The position numbers and the translations under genes are program-made. A stretch of DNA of 64,000 nt from Thalassobellus citreus (lineage in GTDB: Bacteria > Bacteroidota > Bacteroidia > Flavobacteriales > Flavobacteriaceae), in NCBI RefSeq assembly GCF_044385915.1, contig NZ_JBISCC010000127.1, positions 248,001 to 312,000 of the forward strand, given 5' to 3'. The notes below the pieces were generated by a model. The model did not search any database, had not been told where the DNA came from, and saw only the letters and a program-made list of their open reading frames with translations. Shown piece by piece: positions 8,581 through 17,211 of this stretch (positions within the stretch are counted from its first letter, which is position 1; each line of letters begins with the position of its first letter).

Positions 8581-9681
8581 ATGAAAATTGGTGTTCCTAT
8601 TGAAATTAAAAATAATGAAAACAGAGTGGGTATGACACCCTCTGGAGTGTTTGAATTAACGAAAAGAAATCATGCTGTTTATATACAAACAAATGCAGGT
8701 TTTAATAGTGGTTTTTTAGATGACGATTATATTAAAGCTGGTGCAACTATACTTGATACTATTGAAGAGGTATATGCTACTGCTGAAATGATTGTTAAAG
8801 TAAAGGAGCCTATTGAGAAAGAATACGATTTAATTAGACCAAATCAGGTTGTGTTTACATATTTCCACTTTGCATCAAGTGAAGCGCTTACACATGCTAT
8901 GATTAAGAGTAATGCTATTTGTATTGCTTATGAAACGGTTGAAGATGCCGATGGAACTTTACCTTTATTAATTCCGATGTCTGAAGTTGCAGGACGTATG
9001 TCTATTCAACAAGGAGCGAAGTTTTTAGAGAAACCAATTAAAGGACGTGGTGTTTTATTAGGCGGTATACCAGGAGTGCCTCCTGCAAAAGTGTTAATCT
9101 TAGGAGCAGGTGTTGTAGGACTTCAGGCAGCACGTATGGCTTCAGGGTTAGGAGCTAGTGTTCATATTTTAGATATTAATATGAAAGCTTTACGTTACGT
9201 GAGTGATGTGATGCCTAATAATGTTGTTAGTGAATTTTCTAGTGAATATAATATTAGAAAACATATTGTTGATGCCGATTTAATTATTGGTGGTGTATTA
9301 ATTAAAGGAGCAAAAGCACCTAAATTAATTACAAGAGATATGCTTAAAGAGATGCGTCCTGGTACTGTAATGGTAGATGTGGCTGTAGATCAAGGTGGTT
9401 GTTTTGAAACGACTAAGCCAACAACGCATCAAGACCCTACATATATTATTGATGAGGTGGTTCATTATTCTGTTGCAAATATGCCAGGAGCTGTACCTTA
9501 TACTTCTACAATGGGATTAACAAATGTAACCTTGCCTTATGTTATTAAGTTAGCAAACGAAGGTTGGGAAAAAGCATGTGAAAATAATGCACCTTTAGCA
9601 AAAGGATTAAACATTGTTAAAGGAGAAATTGTTTATAAAGAAATAGCAGAGGCATTCGATTTAGAATTTGCTGAAGCCTAA
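8581..9681 (+). CDS. ald: Alanine dehydrogenase
   Basis: A 366-residue enzyme that interconverts L-alanine and pyruvate plus ammonia with NAD+. Substrate-site residues known from the family are present: Arg15 (ENRVGMTP), Lys75 in IVKVKEP and His96 in YFHFAS. The Rossmann NAD-binding loop is VLILGAGVVGLQAARMASGL at about residues 171-190. Length is normal. It is a single-gene unit with its own promoter box and a strong terminator after it. It could supply pyruvate to the pyruvate:ferredoxin oxidoreductase further along, but no physical link exists. Confidence 0.95.
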   Translation: MKIGVPIEIKNNENRVGMTPSGVFELTKRNHAVYIQTNAGFNSGFLDDDYIKAGATILDTIEEVYATAEMIVKVKEPIEKEYDLIRPNQVVFTYFHFASSEALTHAMIKSNAICIAYETVEDADGTLPLLIPMSEVAGRMSIQQGAKFLEKPIKGRGVLLGGIPGVPPAKVLILGAGVVGLQAARMASGLGASVHILDINMKALRYVSDVMPNNVVSEFSSEYNIRKHIVDADLIIGGVLIKGAKAPKLITRDMLKEMRPGTVMVDVAVDQGGCFETTKPTTHQDPTYIIDEVVHYSVANMPGAVPYTSTMGLTNVTLPYVIKLANEGWEKACENNAPLAKGLNIVKGEIVYKEIAEAFDLEFAEA

Positions 9682-9716
9682 TAATAATTTTTTTGGTTGA
9701 CACTTAAGTGTTTTTT

Positions 9717-9752
9717 AAAGTGAGGTTCCTAATTTAGGTTCCTCACTTTTTA
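9717..9752 (+). terminator. Rho-independent terminator after ald
   Basis: AAAGTGAGG (9717-9725) pairs with CCTCACTTT (9741-9749), with an inner CCTAA/TTAGG pairing, followed by Ts. Confidence 0.8.
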
Positions 9753-9837
9753 ATTTACTGACATATTATCATTTAATTAATAATGGCTTTATTTTTGTTA
9801 TATTTAGTTTGTAATTAAAAACTTAAATAGATTTAAA

Positions 9838-10536
9838 ATGTTAGTATATTATATATTATTAGGAGGTATTGCTTTAATAAGCTGGTTAGTAAGCAGTACT
9901 TTAAAACGTAAGTTTGAAAAATATTCAAAAGTGCACTTGAGAAATGGCATGAGTGGTGCCGAAATTGCTGAAAAAATGTTAGCAGATCACGGTATTAGAG
10001 ATGTTGAGGTTATTTCTACACCTGGACGTTTAACCGATCATTATAACCCGAAAAATAAAACCGTAAATTTAAGTGAAGCCGTTTATAATCAGCGTAATGC
10101 TGCGGCTGCGGCTGTGGCTGCACATGAATGTGGGCATGCGGTACAACATGCAAAAGCATACCAATGGTTAACTATGCGTTCGGCTTTAGTTCCTGTCGTG
10201 AGTGTGACTTCGGGTATGTCTATGTGGATTGTTATTGGTGGTCTTGCATTAGGTGCAGCAGCAGGAATGGGATTAGGTTATTGGGTAGCAGTTGCTGGTT
10301 TAGTAATGATGGGGTTTGCAACCTTGTTTAGCTTTATTACACTACCTGTAGAATACGATGCTAGTAATCGTGCCTTAGCTTGGTTGAAAAACAAAAACAT
10401 GGTATCTCAAGAAGAATATAAAGGTTCTGAAGATGCGCTTAAATGGGCTGCAAGAACGTATCTTGTTGCAGCTATTGGTTCTCTTGCTCAGTTAGTGTAT
10501 TGGGGATTTAGAGTGTTTGCAGGAGGAAGAGATTAG
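9838..10536 (+). CDS. Membrane zinc metallopeptidase (YugP-like, Zn_peptidase_2)
   Basis: A 232-residue membrane protein with an N-terminal helix (about residues 2-20), a zinc-binding HECGH motif at residues 96-100 (AAVAAHECGHAVQHAKAY), and two or three hydrophobic helices from about 110 to 170. This is the layout of the YugP/Zn_peptidase_2 family of neutral zinc peptidases, whose substrates are unknown. The downstream VEYDASNRAL supplies the conserved third-ligand region. It has its own terminator and stands next to a Bax-inhibitor-like membrane gene. Confidence 0.88.
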   Translation: MLVYYILLGGIALISWLVSSTLKRKFEKYSKVHLRNGMSGAEIAEKMLADHGIRDVEVISTPGRLTDHYNPKNKTVNLSEAVYNQRNAAAAAVAAHECGHAVQHAKAYQWLTMRSALVPVVSVTSGMSMWIVIGGLALGAAAGMGLGYWVAVAGLVMMGFATLFSFITLPVEYDASNRALAWLKNKNMVSQEEYKGSEDALKWAARTYLVAAIGSLAQLVYWGFRVFAGGRD

Positions 10537-10557
10537 TAAGTAATTAAAATAAATTAA

Positions 10558-10600
10558 AAACCGAATTTTTATAAAAAAGTAAGAATTCGGTTTCTTTTTT
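10558..10600 (+). terminator. Rho-independent terminator after the zinc peptidase gene
   Basis: AAACCGAATT (10558-10567) pairs with AATTCGGTTT (10584-10593), followed by CTTTTTTTG. Confidence 0.8.
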
Positions 10601-10637
10601 TGTAAATTTAAACCAACGATTAAAAAATAGAAATTTT

Positions 10638-11345
10638 ATGGAACAGTTTCAAAATAATGATAAATTATTACTAAGCCAAGTGTCTGATGTCGATCGAGTG
10701 GCATTTTATAAAAAGACGTATTCTCATGTTGCTGGTGGCGTATTGGTGTTTATTCTTTTTGAATATTTATTACTTCAAAGTGAAACGATAGTAAACTTTA
10801 TGCTTTCTATGACTGAGGGATATCGTTGGTTAATTATGTTGGGTGGTTTTATGTTTGTAACTAACTATGCAGAAAAAATGACTTTAAAAACACCAGATAA
10901 GAATACACAATATCTAGCATTTGGTGTTTATATACTTGCTGAGGCTTTTATTTTTGTACCAATAATTTATATAGCAGCATATTATATGGATACTGGTGCT
11001 GAAATTTTAAATCAGGCTGCAATTGTTACATTGGCTTTATTTACTGGGTTATCTGCTATTGTATTTGTTACAAAAAAAGATTTTTCATTTTTAAGAGCGG
11101 GCTTAACGGTTGGGTTTTTTATAGCAATTGGTTTAATTTTAGCAGGAACATTATTTGGGTTTAATTTGGGGCTTTGGTTTTCAGTAGGAATGTGTGCATT
11201 AGCTGCAGGATCGATTTTATATCAAACATCTAATTTAGTTAACAAATATTCTACAGATGAATATATACCGGCAGCATTAGGTTTGTTTGCTTCGTTAATG
11301 CTTCTGTTTTGGTATGTGTTACGTATTTTTATGTCTAGAGATTAA
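10638..11345 (+). CDS. Bax inhibitor-1/YccA family membrane protein
   Basis: A 235-residue protein with seven hydrophobic helices and a hydrophilic N-terminus, the usual form of the BI-1/YccA family. Some members act as pH-sensitive Ca2+ leak channels, and E. coli YccA modulates FtsH. The segments GFMFVTNYAEKM and LYQTSNLVNKYSTDEYIPAALGLFASLMLLFWYVLRIF-type C-terminus fit the family. Its role here is unknown. It is transcribed alone between two terminators. Confidence 0.88.
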   Translation: MEQFQNNDKLLLSQVSDVDRVAFYKKTYSHVAGGVLVFILFEYLLLQSETIVNFMLSMTEGYRWLIMLGGFMFVTNYAEKMTLKTPDKNTQYLAFGVYILAEAFIFVPIIYIAAYYMDTGAEILNQAAIVTLALFTGLSAIVFVTKKDFSFLRAGLTVGFFIAIGLILAGTLFGFNLGLWFSVGMCALAAGSILYQTSNLVNKYSTDEYIPAALGLFASLMLLFWYVLRIFMSRD

Positions 11346-11370
11346 ATTAAAAATCTATAAAATATAAGTT

Positions 11371-11402
11371 AAAAGCCTTGAAAATTTTTCAAGGCTTTTT
11401 TG
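11371..11402 (+). terminator. Rho-independent terminator after the BI-1 gene
   Basis: AAAAGCCTTGAAAA (11371-11384) pairs with TTTTCAAGGCTTTT (11386-11399), then more Ts. It sits 29 bases before the next start codon. Confidence 0.85.
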
Positions 11403-11430
11403 TTTCTTTACAATTCAATAAAAACAGCAC

Positions 11431-13200
11431 ATGAGCACCTCTTTATCATACTATAAAAAACATCTAGAATCTTATAACCAGGCTGTGCGAAAGTTGTACA
11501 AAAAAATGACAGCCTTAAGTACGTTAAGATTGTTAACTTTTATTATTGCTGCTTTTGGTGTTTATGTAACTTTTAGTCAATGGCAAGTGGCGGTTTTTAT
11601 CGCTGTTGTTGGTATTGCTGTGTTTTTGTATTTGTTATCAAAGTATAATGATGTTAAAGCTAAAAGACAATTTAATGAAGCTTTGGTAGCTATTAATGAA
11701 GATGAAATTAAAATAGCTTCGGGCAATTTTTATGATAGAAATGATGGCTTGCAGTTTCAAGATCCTAATCATTTTTATAGTTTAGATATCGATTTATTTG
11801 GGCGTGGTTCTTTTTTTCAGTTTATAAATAGAACACGTATTAATGAAGGGACTCAAAAACTAGCTGATGCTTTAAAAGCAAATGATGTTGATGGTATTGT
11901 ATTACGTCAAGAAGCTATAAAAGAGCTTGCTTCTAAACCAGAATGGCGACAACATTATACAGCAACATCAAGTTTGGTTTCTGTTGAGACACCTGCAAAT
12001 AAAATTATAGGTTGGTTGCAAGATCATAAAACGTTTTTGCCTAAAATTATGAAATGGCTCCCGTTAGCTTTTACTATAATGTCTCTGCTTATATTCGGAC
12101 TCATATATTTTAATATCATTACCAATCAAGCTTTAATTGGTTATTGGTTGGTTATTGGATTAGGAGTTACCGGGCGTTATCTTAAAAAAATAAACAGTCT
12201 AGCTTCTAATACCGATAAGGTAAAAGAGACTTTTAAACAATATGCATTACTTTTAAATTTGATAGAAAAAGAAACCTTTTCTTCAGAATTATTAAAAGAA
12301 AAACAACAGCAAATTCAGCAAGAAGGAAAAAAAGCATCTGCTATTTTTAAAGATTTATCTAAATCGTTAGATGCTTTAGATAATAGAAACAATTTAATAG
12401 CAGCCATCTTCGGGAATGGTTTGTTTTTATCCGATTTAAAAAATAGCTATCACATAGAGCAATGGATTGAACAGTATGCTAATAAAGTAGCTGATTGGTT
12501 TGAAGTTGTGTCCTTTTTTGATGCTTATAATTCTTTAGGAAATTTTACTTTTAACCATCCTGATTTTGTGTTTCCAGACATAGTAAAAGGCGCCGTTATT
12601 AAAGCAGAAGGTTTAGGGCATCCGTTACTAAATAAAACCAAACGTGTTGATAGTGATTTACTAATTGATAACGAACAGTTTTTTATTGTTACAGGTGCAA
12701 ATATGGCAGGTAAGAGTACTTTTTTACGTACTGTGTCTTTGCATATTGTTATGGCAAATGTAGGTTTGCCTATCTGTGCTAAAACAAGTAAGTATTCGCC
12801 AGTTAAATTAATAACAAGCATGCGTACTACAGATTCGTTAACCGATGATAGTTCGTATTTCTTTTCAGAATTAACACGTTTAAAATACATTGTTGATGCT
12901 ATTCAAAAAGAACCCTATTTTATTGTGTTAGATGAAATTTTAAAAGGTACTAATAGTACCGATAAAGCTATTGGTTCTCGCAAGTTTGTTGAAAAATTAG
13001 TCGCTTCAAATGCTACAGGAATTATAGCAACGCATGATTTGAGTTTGTGTGAAATTGAAAAGGAGTTGGAGGATGTGAAAAACTATTATTTTGATGCCGA
13101 AATTATTAATGATGAACTTCATTTTGATTATACTTTGAAAACAGGTATTTGTCAAAATATGAATGCATCGTTCTTATTGAAGAAGATGAATATTGTTTAG
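11431..13200 (+). CDS. Membrane-anchored MutS-like ATPase
   Basis: A 589-residue protein with a MutS-type ATPase domain at the C-terminus: Walker A TGANMAGKST at residues 421-430 and Walker B IVLDEILKGTNS near 495-505, followed by GIIATHDLSLCEIE. The N-terminal DNA-mismatch domains of true MutS are absent. Instead there are two pairs of hydrophobic helices (about residues 30-75 and 205-245), so the protein should sit in the inner membrane. Such MutS-related membrane proteins are common in Bacteroidota and their function is unknown. It should not be called a repair protein on present evidence. Confidence 0.85.
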   Translation: MSTSLSYYKKHLESYNQAVRKLYKKMTALSTLRLLTFIIAAFGVYVTFSQWQVAVFIAVVGIAVFLYLLSKYNDVKAKRQFNEALVAINEDEIKIASGNFYDRNDGLQFQDPNHFYSLDIDLFGRGSFFQFINRTRINEGTQKLADALKANDVDGIVLRQEAIKELASKPEWRQHYTATSSLVSVETPANKIIGWLQDHKTFLPKIMKWLPLAFTIMSLLIFGLIYFNIITNQALIGYWLVIGLGVTGRYLKKINSLASNTDKVKETFKQYALLLNLIEKETFSSELLKEKQQQIQQEGKKASAIFKDLSKSLDALDNRNNLIAAIFGNGLFLSDLKNSYHIEQWIEQYANKVADWFEVVSFFDAYNSLGNFTFNHPDFVFPDIVKGAVIKAEGLGHPLLNKTKRVDSDLLIDNEQFFIVTGANMAGKSTFLRTVSLHIVMANVGLPICAKTSKYSPVKLITSMRTTDSLTDDSSYFFSELTRLKYIVDAIQKEPYFIVLDEILKGTNSTDKAIGSRKFVEKLVASNATGIIATHDLSLCEIEKELEDVKNYYFDAEIINDELHFDYTLKTGICQNMNASFLLKKMNIV

Positions 13201-13319
13201 TTTTTTTAATTTATTAGGTAATATTCTGATTTAGATTGTTTTGTAAAATGATTGCTGTTTTATAGTGACTTTTTAATGGTAATGTGGTCTAAAACCATAT
13301 AACGATTAAAGAAAAGATT

Positions 13320-13820
13320 ATGAGATTATTTGCAGTATTATTATTTTTAGGATTATCATTAACTATACAAGCACAAGAAGTAGCATTTAATGGCGTTACT
13401 TATAAAGTAAAAGGAGAAACTATTTTAAAAGATAAAGTAGATGTAACAACAACCTTGTCTGTTGAAGAAAAAGCTGGTATTTTAGATGTTTTAAAAGAAC
13501 AAAAAGCTTTAGAAGTTGAACGTTTAGCGGCGGATAAAAAGGCTAAAGAGCTTGAAAAAGCCGAAAAAGCTAAAAAGAAAGCTGAAAAAGAACAAAAGAG
13601 AGCCGAAAAGAAGCAAAAAAAGATTGAAAAGGCTTTAAAGCAAAAAGAAAAAGCACAATCTAATTTTGAGAAAGCTACAAATAAGTATAACAAGGCAACG
13701 GCTAAATACGAAAGCCTTAAAAAAAGAGGGAGGCTATCTCCGGTTGCTGAAGCAAAGTGGATTGAAAAAGTTGAAAAACTAAGATTCAAAAAAGATAAGT
13801 TTGAAAGTAAATTAAAATAA
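13320..13820 (+). CDS. Secreted coiled-coil protein, function unknown
   Basis: A 166-residue protein with a clear signal peptide (MRLFAVLLFLGLSLTIQAQ) and then a lysine/alanine/glutamate-rich coiled coil from about residue 55 to 135. The N-terminal mature part (EVAFNGVTYKVKGETILKDK) repeats in Flavobacteria but has no known function to me. The C-terminus ends in basic residues. It is likely periplasmic. The omega-amidase gene starts on the base after its stop codon, so the two are almost surely co-transcribed. Confidence 0.7.
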   Translation: MRLFAVLLFLGLSLTIQAQEVAFNGVTYKVKGETILKDKVDVTTTLSVEEKAGILDVLKEQKALEVERLAADKKAKELEKAEKAKKKAEKEQKRAEKKQKKIEKALKQKEKAQSNFEKATNKYNKATAKYESLKKRGRLSPVAEAKWIEKVEKLRFKKDKFESKLK

Positions 13821-14600
13821 ATGCAAAAGGAGCTTAACATCGCATTGGTTCAATCTGATTTAGTTTGGGAAAACCCTGAACAAAATCGGTTGAACTTTTC
13901 AGAAAAAATAAAGTCTATTTCTGATTCTGTTGATGTTATCGTCCTCCCCGAAATGTTTACTTCGGCTTTTACTATGAATGCTTCCAATGTTGCTGAAACC
14001 ATGCATGGTGATACCGTTTTATGGATGCAAAAAGAAGCTTTAAAAGCAAATGCCGCCATTGTTGGGAGTCTTATTATTTCTGAAGAAAACAGGTTTTATA
14101 ACAGACTTCTTTTTGTAGAACCTTCTGGTAAAATCACACATTATAATAAACGGCATACGTTTACTCTTGCAGGTGAAGATAAAGTGTTTTCGGCAGGAGA
14201 TGAAAAAGTGATTATTGATTATAAAGGTTGGAAAATTTGCCCGCTTGTATGTTACGATTTACGATTTCCTGTTTGGGCAAGGAATGTTGAAGATTATGAT
14301 GTTCTATTATATGTGGCCAACTGGCCTAGACCTAGAATTTCTGCTTGGGATGCCTTATTAAAAGCGCGTGCTATTGAAAATATGTGCTATGTAATTGGTG
14401 TAAATAGAGTAGGTGTTGATAGTATAAATATAGAATATTCAGGACACTCTGCAGTGTATGATGTTCTAGGGAATATCAAAACAAATTTTACGCCCAACAC
14501 TGAACAAATAGAACTTGTTACTCTAGAAAAAAGACACGTTGAAGCTTATAGAAATAAGCTTAAGTTTTTAAATGATAAAGACGAATTTAAACTTAGTTAA
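13821..14600 (+). CDS. Omega-amidase (nitrilase superfamily, YafV-like)
   Basis: A 259-residue nitrilase-superfamily enzyme with the full Glu-Lys-Cys triad: Glu44 (VLPEMFTSAF), Lys110 (HYNKRHTF) and Cys144 (PLVCYDLRFPVW). The YafV/NIT2-type enzymes hydrolyse 2-oxoglutaramate and 2-oxosuccinamate, detoxifying products of glutamine transamination. The start ATG immediately follows the preceding stop. The last 8 bases overlap the 3' end of the convergent lipoprotein gene. Confidence 0.9.
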   Translation: MQKELNIALVQSDLVWENPEQNRLNFSEKIKSISDSVDVIVLPEMFTSAFTMNASNVAETMHGDTVLWMQKEALKANAAIVGSLIISEENRFYNRLLFVEPSGKITHYNKRHTFTLAGEDKVFSAGDEKVIIDYKGWKICPLVCYDLRFPVWARNVEDYDVLLYVANWPRPRISAWDALLKARAIENMCYVIGVNRVGVDSINIEYSGHSAVYDVLGNIKTNFTPNTEQIELVTLEKRHVEAYRNKLKFLNDKDEFKLS

Positions 14601-16194
14601 ATTGAAGTGTTTCAGGGTAACCCCAATCTGCTCTAATTTCAATTTCTTTAAAATGACTCACTTTTTCGGGTTGTATTTTTTTAAGATAATTACCAGTATC
14701 GTATTTTTTATTGCCATTTGCATCATGAATAACTCTAATGTAATAAGTGCTTGGTGGTAGGTTTAAAAAATCTACAATACCTTTTTCTGCTGCGTATTGC
14801 TCAAACTTTACATCTCCTTTTTCGGTAGTTAATTGAATAATAAGTGGGTATGTGGCATTTACTAAAGTGAAACGCGCAAAGCCATAATCAGACCCTTTTT
14901 TAGTAGTTACAGAATAGTTTATAGTATCATTTGTAGTGTCAAAAAAATCAGTAAAAGCTTCAGGTAATACTTGTATTTTATAACTATTCTCTTCGGTTCT
15001 TTTAAAGCTTATATCGTAGGTGTTATTAATGGTGTCAAATTTTGTAGTAAAATCAACGTTTAAAGAATCTTTGTCCATTAAACTAATTTTAGAATCATCA
15101 AAACTCATAAAAGGCACACTTCCTCTTATTTTATAAGGGTCTTCAGAGCCAATAGGTGCTATGCCTTTTAAGGTAAGCGAATCTCGTTTTTTATCTCTTA
15201 TTCTTACTTTGTAATCTTTTTCAAATTTATACTTGGCATTAGAAACTGTAAAAAGAAGCGAATCTACCTCTAATTTAGGCTTATACCAATAGTAAAGAGA
15301 GTCTGTTTTTTCGTCTTTGGTAATGCGATAACTAAAATCATTTGGAACTTCAGAGGTAATATCAATCTTCATATCTCTATAGTCACCTTCATATCCAAAA
15401 GTAATTTTTTCACTAGCATCTAAAATAGGTCTAGTGGCTTTAAAATCTAAATCTTCAGAGAATAATTTAAGCGAATAAAGCGAATCGGTTGGCACATCAA
15501 TAAAATCTTTATAAAATGCAATTTGATCTGTTTTTTGCTGAAATTTATTATCGCCATTGCCATCTTTTAAAGCCATCAGCATATATTTTCCAGCTTTAAT
15601 GTTTTCAATAGAAAAAGTTGTAAGGCTATCTAATGTATTGGTTATATACTTTGGTTTTTCTTTGTAAATAATAGAATCGGAAAAAGTAGAGTCTATTTCA
15701 TAAAGCGCTACATTTACAAAAGTTTCTGGTTGCTTTTGTAAGGCATCAACAATATTTCCTTTAACGGTAAGCGAATCAATATAATCTCCTGTAGAAAGCA
15801 CGTAGCGATAATACGGATATGGGTTACCTTCGTTATTATCTACTATACTGTTTCCAAAATTAAAAGCATAAGTGGTGTTAGCTTCTAAGGTATCGTGTAT
15901 TTTAATAGTAATGTATTTACTCGCGCTACCAATAGGTGTAATTTCTGGAGGAGTATCCATTGGTGGCGAAATAATAAGTTGCTTTTGTAAGTCCTTCATT
16001 TTAACATATTCGTCAAAATAAATTTTTATTTCATTACCACTAAATTGTGTAGAATAGTTTTCAGGAATTGCTTTTATAATAACAGGAGGATCTAAATCTT
16101 TAGGGCCACCTTCAGGAGTGCCACGGTTTGCACAGTTAACAAAAACAAGCCCAATAGAAAAGGCTAAAATAAAATTTGAAAGCTTCTTATACAT
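14593..16194 (-). CDS. Lipoprotein with bacterial Ig-like domain (Big_5)
   Basis: A 533-residue lipoprotein: from the ATG at 16194 the signal MYKKLSNFILAFSIGLVFVN precedes the lipid-attachment Cys21. An Ig-like (Big_5) domain follows at about residues 40-130 (PPVIIKAIPEN, NEIKIYFDEYVKMKDL), then beta-rich sequence to the end, including ADGNKKYD-type calcium-loop-like repeats (DGNGDNKF, DANGNKKYDTG). The frame can also start at TTG 16200, but a -7 box at 16214-16221 would leave too short a leader, so the ATG is preferred. Such proteins are common outer-membrane lipoproteins of Bacteroidota with no assigned function. Confidence 0.82.
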   Translation of the reverse strand: MYKKLSNFILAFSIGLVFVNCANRGTPEGGPKDLDPPVIIKAIPENYSTQFSGNEIKIYFDEYVKMKDLQKQLIISPPMDTPPEITPIGSASKYITIKIHDTLEANTTYAFNFGNSIVDNNEGNPYPYYRYVLSTGDYIDSLTVKGNIVDALQKQPETFVNVALYEIDSTFSDSIIYKEKPKYITNTLDSLTTFSIENIKAGKYMLMALKDGNGDNKFQQKTDQIAFYKDFIDVPTDSLYSLKLFSEDLDFKATRPILDASEKITFGYEGDYRDMKIDITSEVPNDFSYRITKDEKTDSLYYWYKPKLEVDSLLFTVSNAKYKFEKDYKVRIRDKKRDSLTLKGIAPIGSEDPYKIRGSVPFMSFDDSKISLMDKDSLNVDFTTKFDTINNTYDISFKRTEENSYKIQVLPEAFTDFFDTTNDTINYSVTTKKGSDYGFARFTLVNATYPLIIQLTTEKGDVKFEQYAAEKGIVDFLNLPPSTYYIRVIHDANGNKKYDTGNYLKKIQPEKVSHFKEIEIRADWGYPETLQFN

Positions 16195-16213
16195 TACCAA
16201 TAATACTTTTGCA

Positions 16214-16221
16214 CAAACCTA
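16214..16221 (-). promoter_or_regulatory. Candidate -7 box for the Ig-like lipoprotein gene
   Basis: On the minus strand this reads TAGGTTTG, matching TAnnTTTG. The predicted transcript starts about 13 bases before the ATG at 16194. The rest of 16222-16425 is AT-rich with nothing recognised. Confidence 0.4.
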
Positions 16222-16425
16222 CATAATTTTTAACACACATCAAGCATTAGAAAGTCGTCATGAAGATTAAAAATACAATAAAATATGACTTCTTATAAGT
16301 TTTTGCATAGTACCTCTATGGATAAACTTAAAGAAGTAGGGGTATGATATATTTTGAAGTAGTTTTAATTATGTAATAGATTTTCTAATGTATGATGTGT
16401 GTTTATAGATATAACGACAATCTTA

Positions 16426-17103
16426 TTAGGCTATTGCCATAGTTGCAATACTTATTTTTATGTTTTTTGTTTGGTTTAAAACTAAGATACAGGCTTCTAA
16501 GGTTGCTCCAGTAGTAATAATGTCGTCTACTAATAGAATATGTTTGTTATTTATAGTTTTCGTATTCTTCAGAGCAAATAATTCATTCGTGTTAGTCCAA
16601 CGCGAAAAGCGACCTTTGTTGGTTTGCGATTTTGTATTTGTTATTTTGATTAATACATCTTCTTTATAGTCGGCATTTAAAGCTTCAGCAAGTTGTTGTC
16701 CGAATTTAGTAACTTGATTATAACCTCGTTTTTTAAGTTTCTTTTTATGAAGCGGAACAGGAATTACAATATCAATATTTTTATATGAATCAAGTGTTTT
16801 TAGTTCGCCACCAAGCCAGTTTCCTAAAACAAATCCAATATGTTCATAGCCTTTATATTTTAAACCGTGAATGAGTTGCTGTACTAAACCTTTTTTTTCA
16901 AATCGAAATAATGCTGTGCCATTTTCAATCTTTGCTCGTCCATAAAGTACTTTTTTTACAGCATCGTTATCATTAAAATGAAAGTTGGTTATTGGTAAAT
17001 CATGCCGGCAATCTATACAAATGGTATCTTCATTATCATTCAATAAATTATGACAAGCATAACAAACTTTTGGGAAGAATAGGTTTAGTATAGATTTGAG
17101 CAT
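16426..17103 (-). CDS. comF: ComF family phosphoribosyltransferase-like protein
   Basis: A 225-residue protein with an N-terminal zinc-ribbon (CYACHNLL and CIDCRHDL, Cys pairs within the first 35 residues) and a C-terminal phosphoribosyltransferase domain with the PRPP motif ILLVDDIITTGAT near residue 190. ComF proteins help natural transformation in some bacteria (DNA uptake or single-strand handling); in Bacteroidota the gene is usually solitary, as here. It is divergent from glyS. Confidence 0.88.
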   Translation of the reverse strand: MLKSILNLFFPKVCYACHNLLNDNEDTICIDCRHDLPITNFHFNDNDAVKKVLYGRAKIENGTALFRFEKKGLVQQLIHGLKYKGYEHIGFVLGNWLGGELKTLDSYKNIDIVIPVPLHKKKLKKRGYNQVTKFGQQLAEALNADYKEDVLIKITNTKSQTNKGRFSRWTNTNELFALKNTKTINNKHILLVDDIITTGATLEACILVLNQTKNIKISIATMAIA

Positions 17104-17180
17104 GTGTATTAATAAGTAAATTTATAAAGTTAAATAAAAAATAAACAACCTAGATGCTTAATTTTTAACAAAGAACACCT

Positions 17181-17207
17181 TTTGTTTCGAGTGGTTTTTT
17201 ATTTTTG
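17181..17207 (+). promoter_or_regulatory. Candidate glyS promoter, very close to the start codon
   Basis: TATTTTTG at 17200-17207 matches the -7 box and TTTG at 17181-17184 could be the -33 box (gap 15, short). The -7 box ends only 4 bases before the ATG at 17212, so the transcript from it would be nearly or wholly leaderless. Confidence 0.4.
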
Positions 17208-17211
17208 CACC

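Noticed and set aside
11431..13200. Calling the MutS-like protein a mismatch repair enzyme
   Set aside because: It lacks the MutS mismatch-binding domains and has membrane helices, so only the ATPase domain is shared.
13400..13840. Long open frame on the minus strand opposite the coiled-coil protein gene
   Set aside because: It is the mirror of a Lys/Glu/Ala-rich coiled coil (Phe/Ser-rich translation), has no family features, and the plus-strand gene has a signal peptide and operon context.
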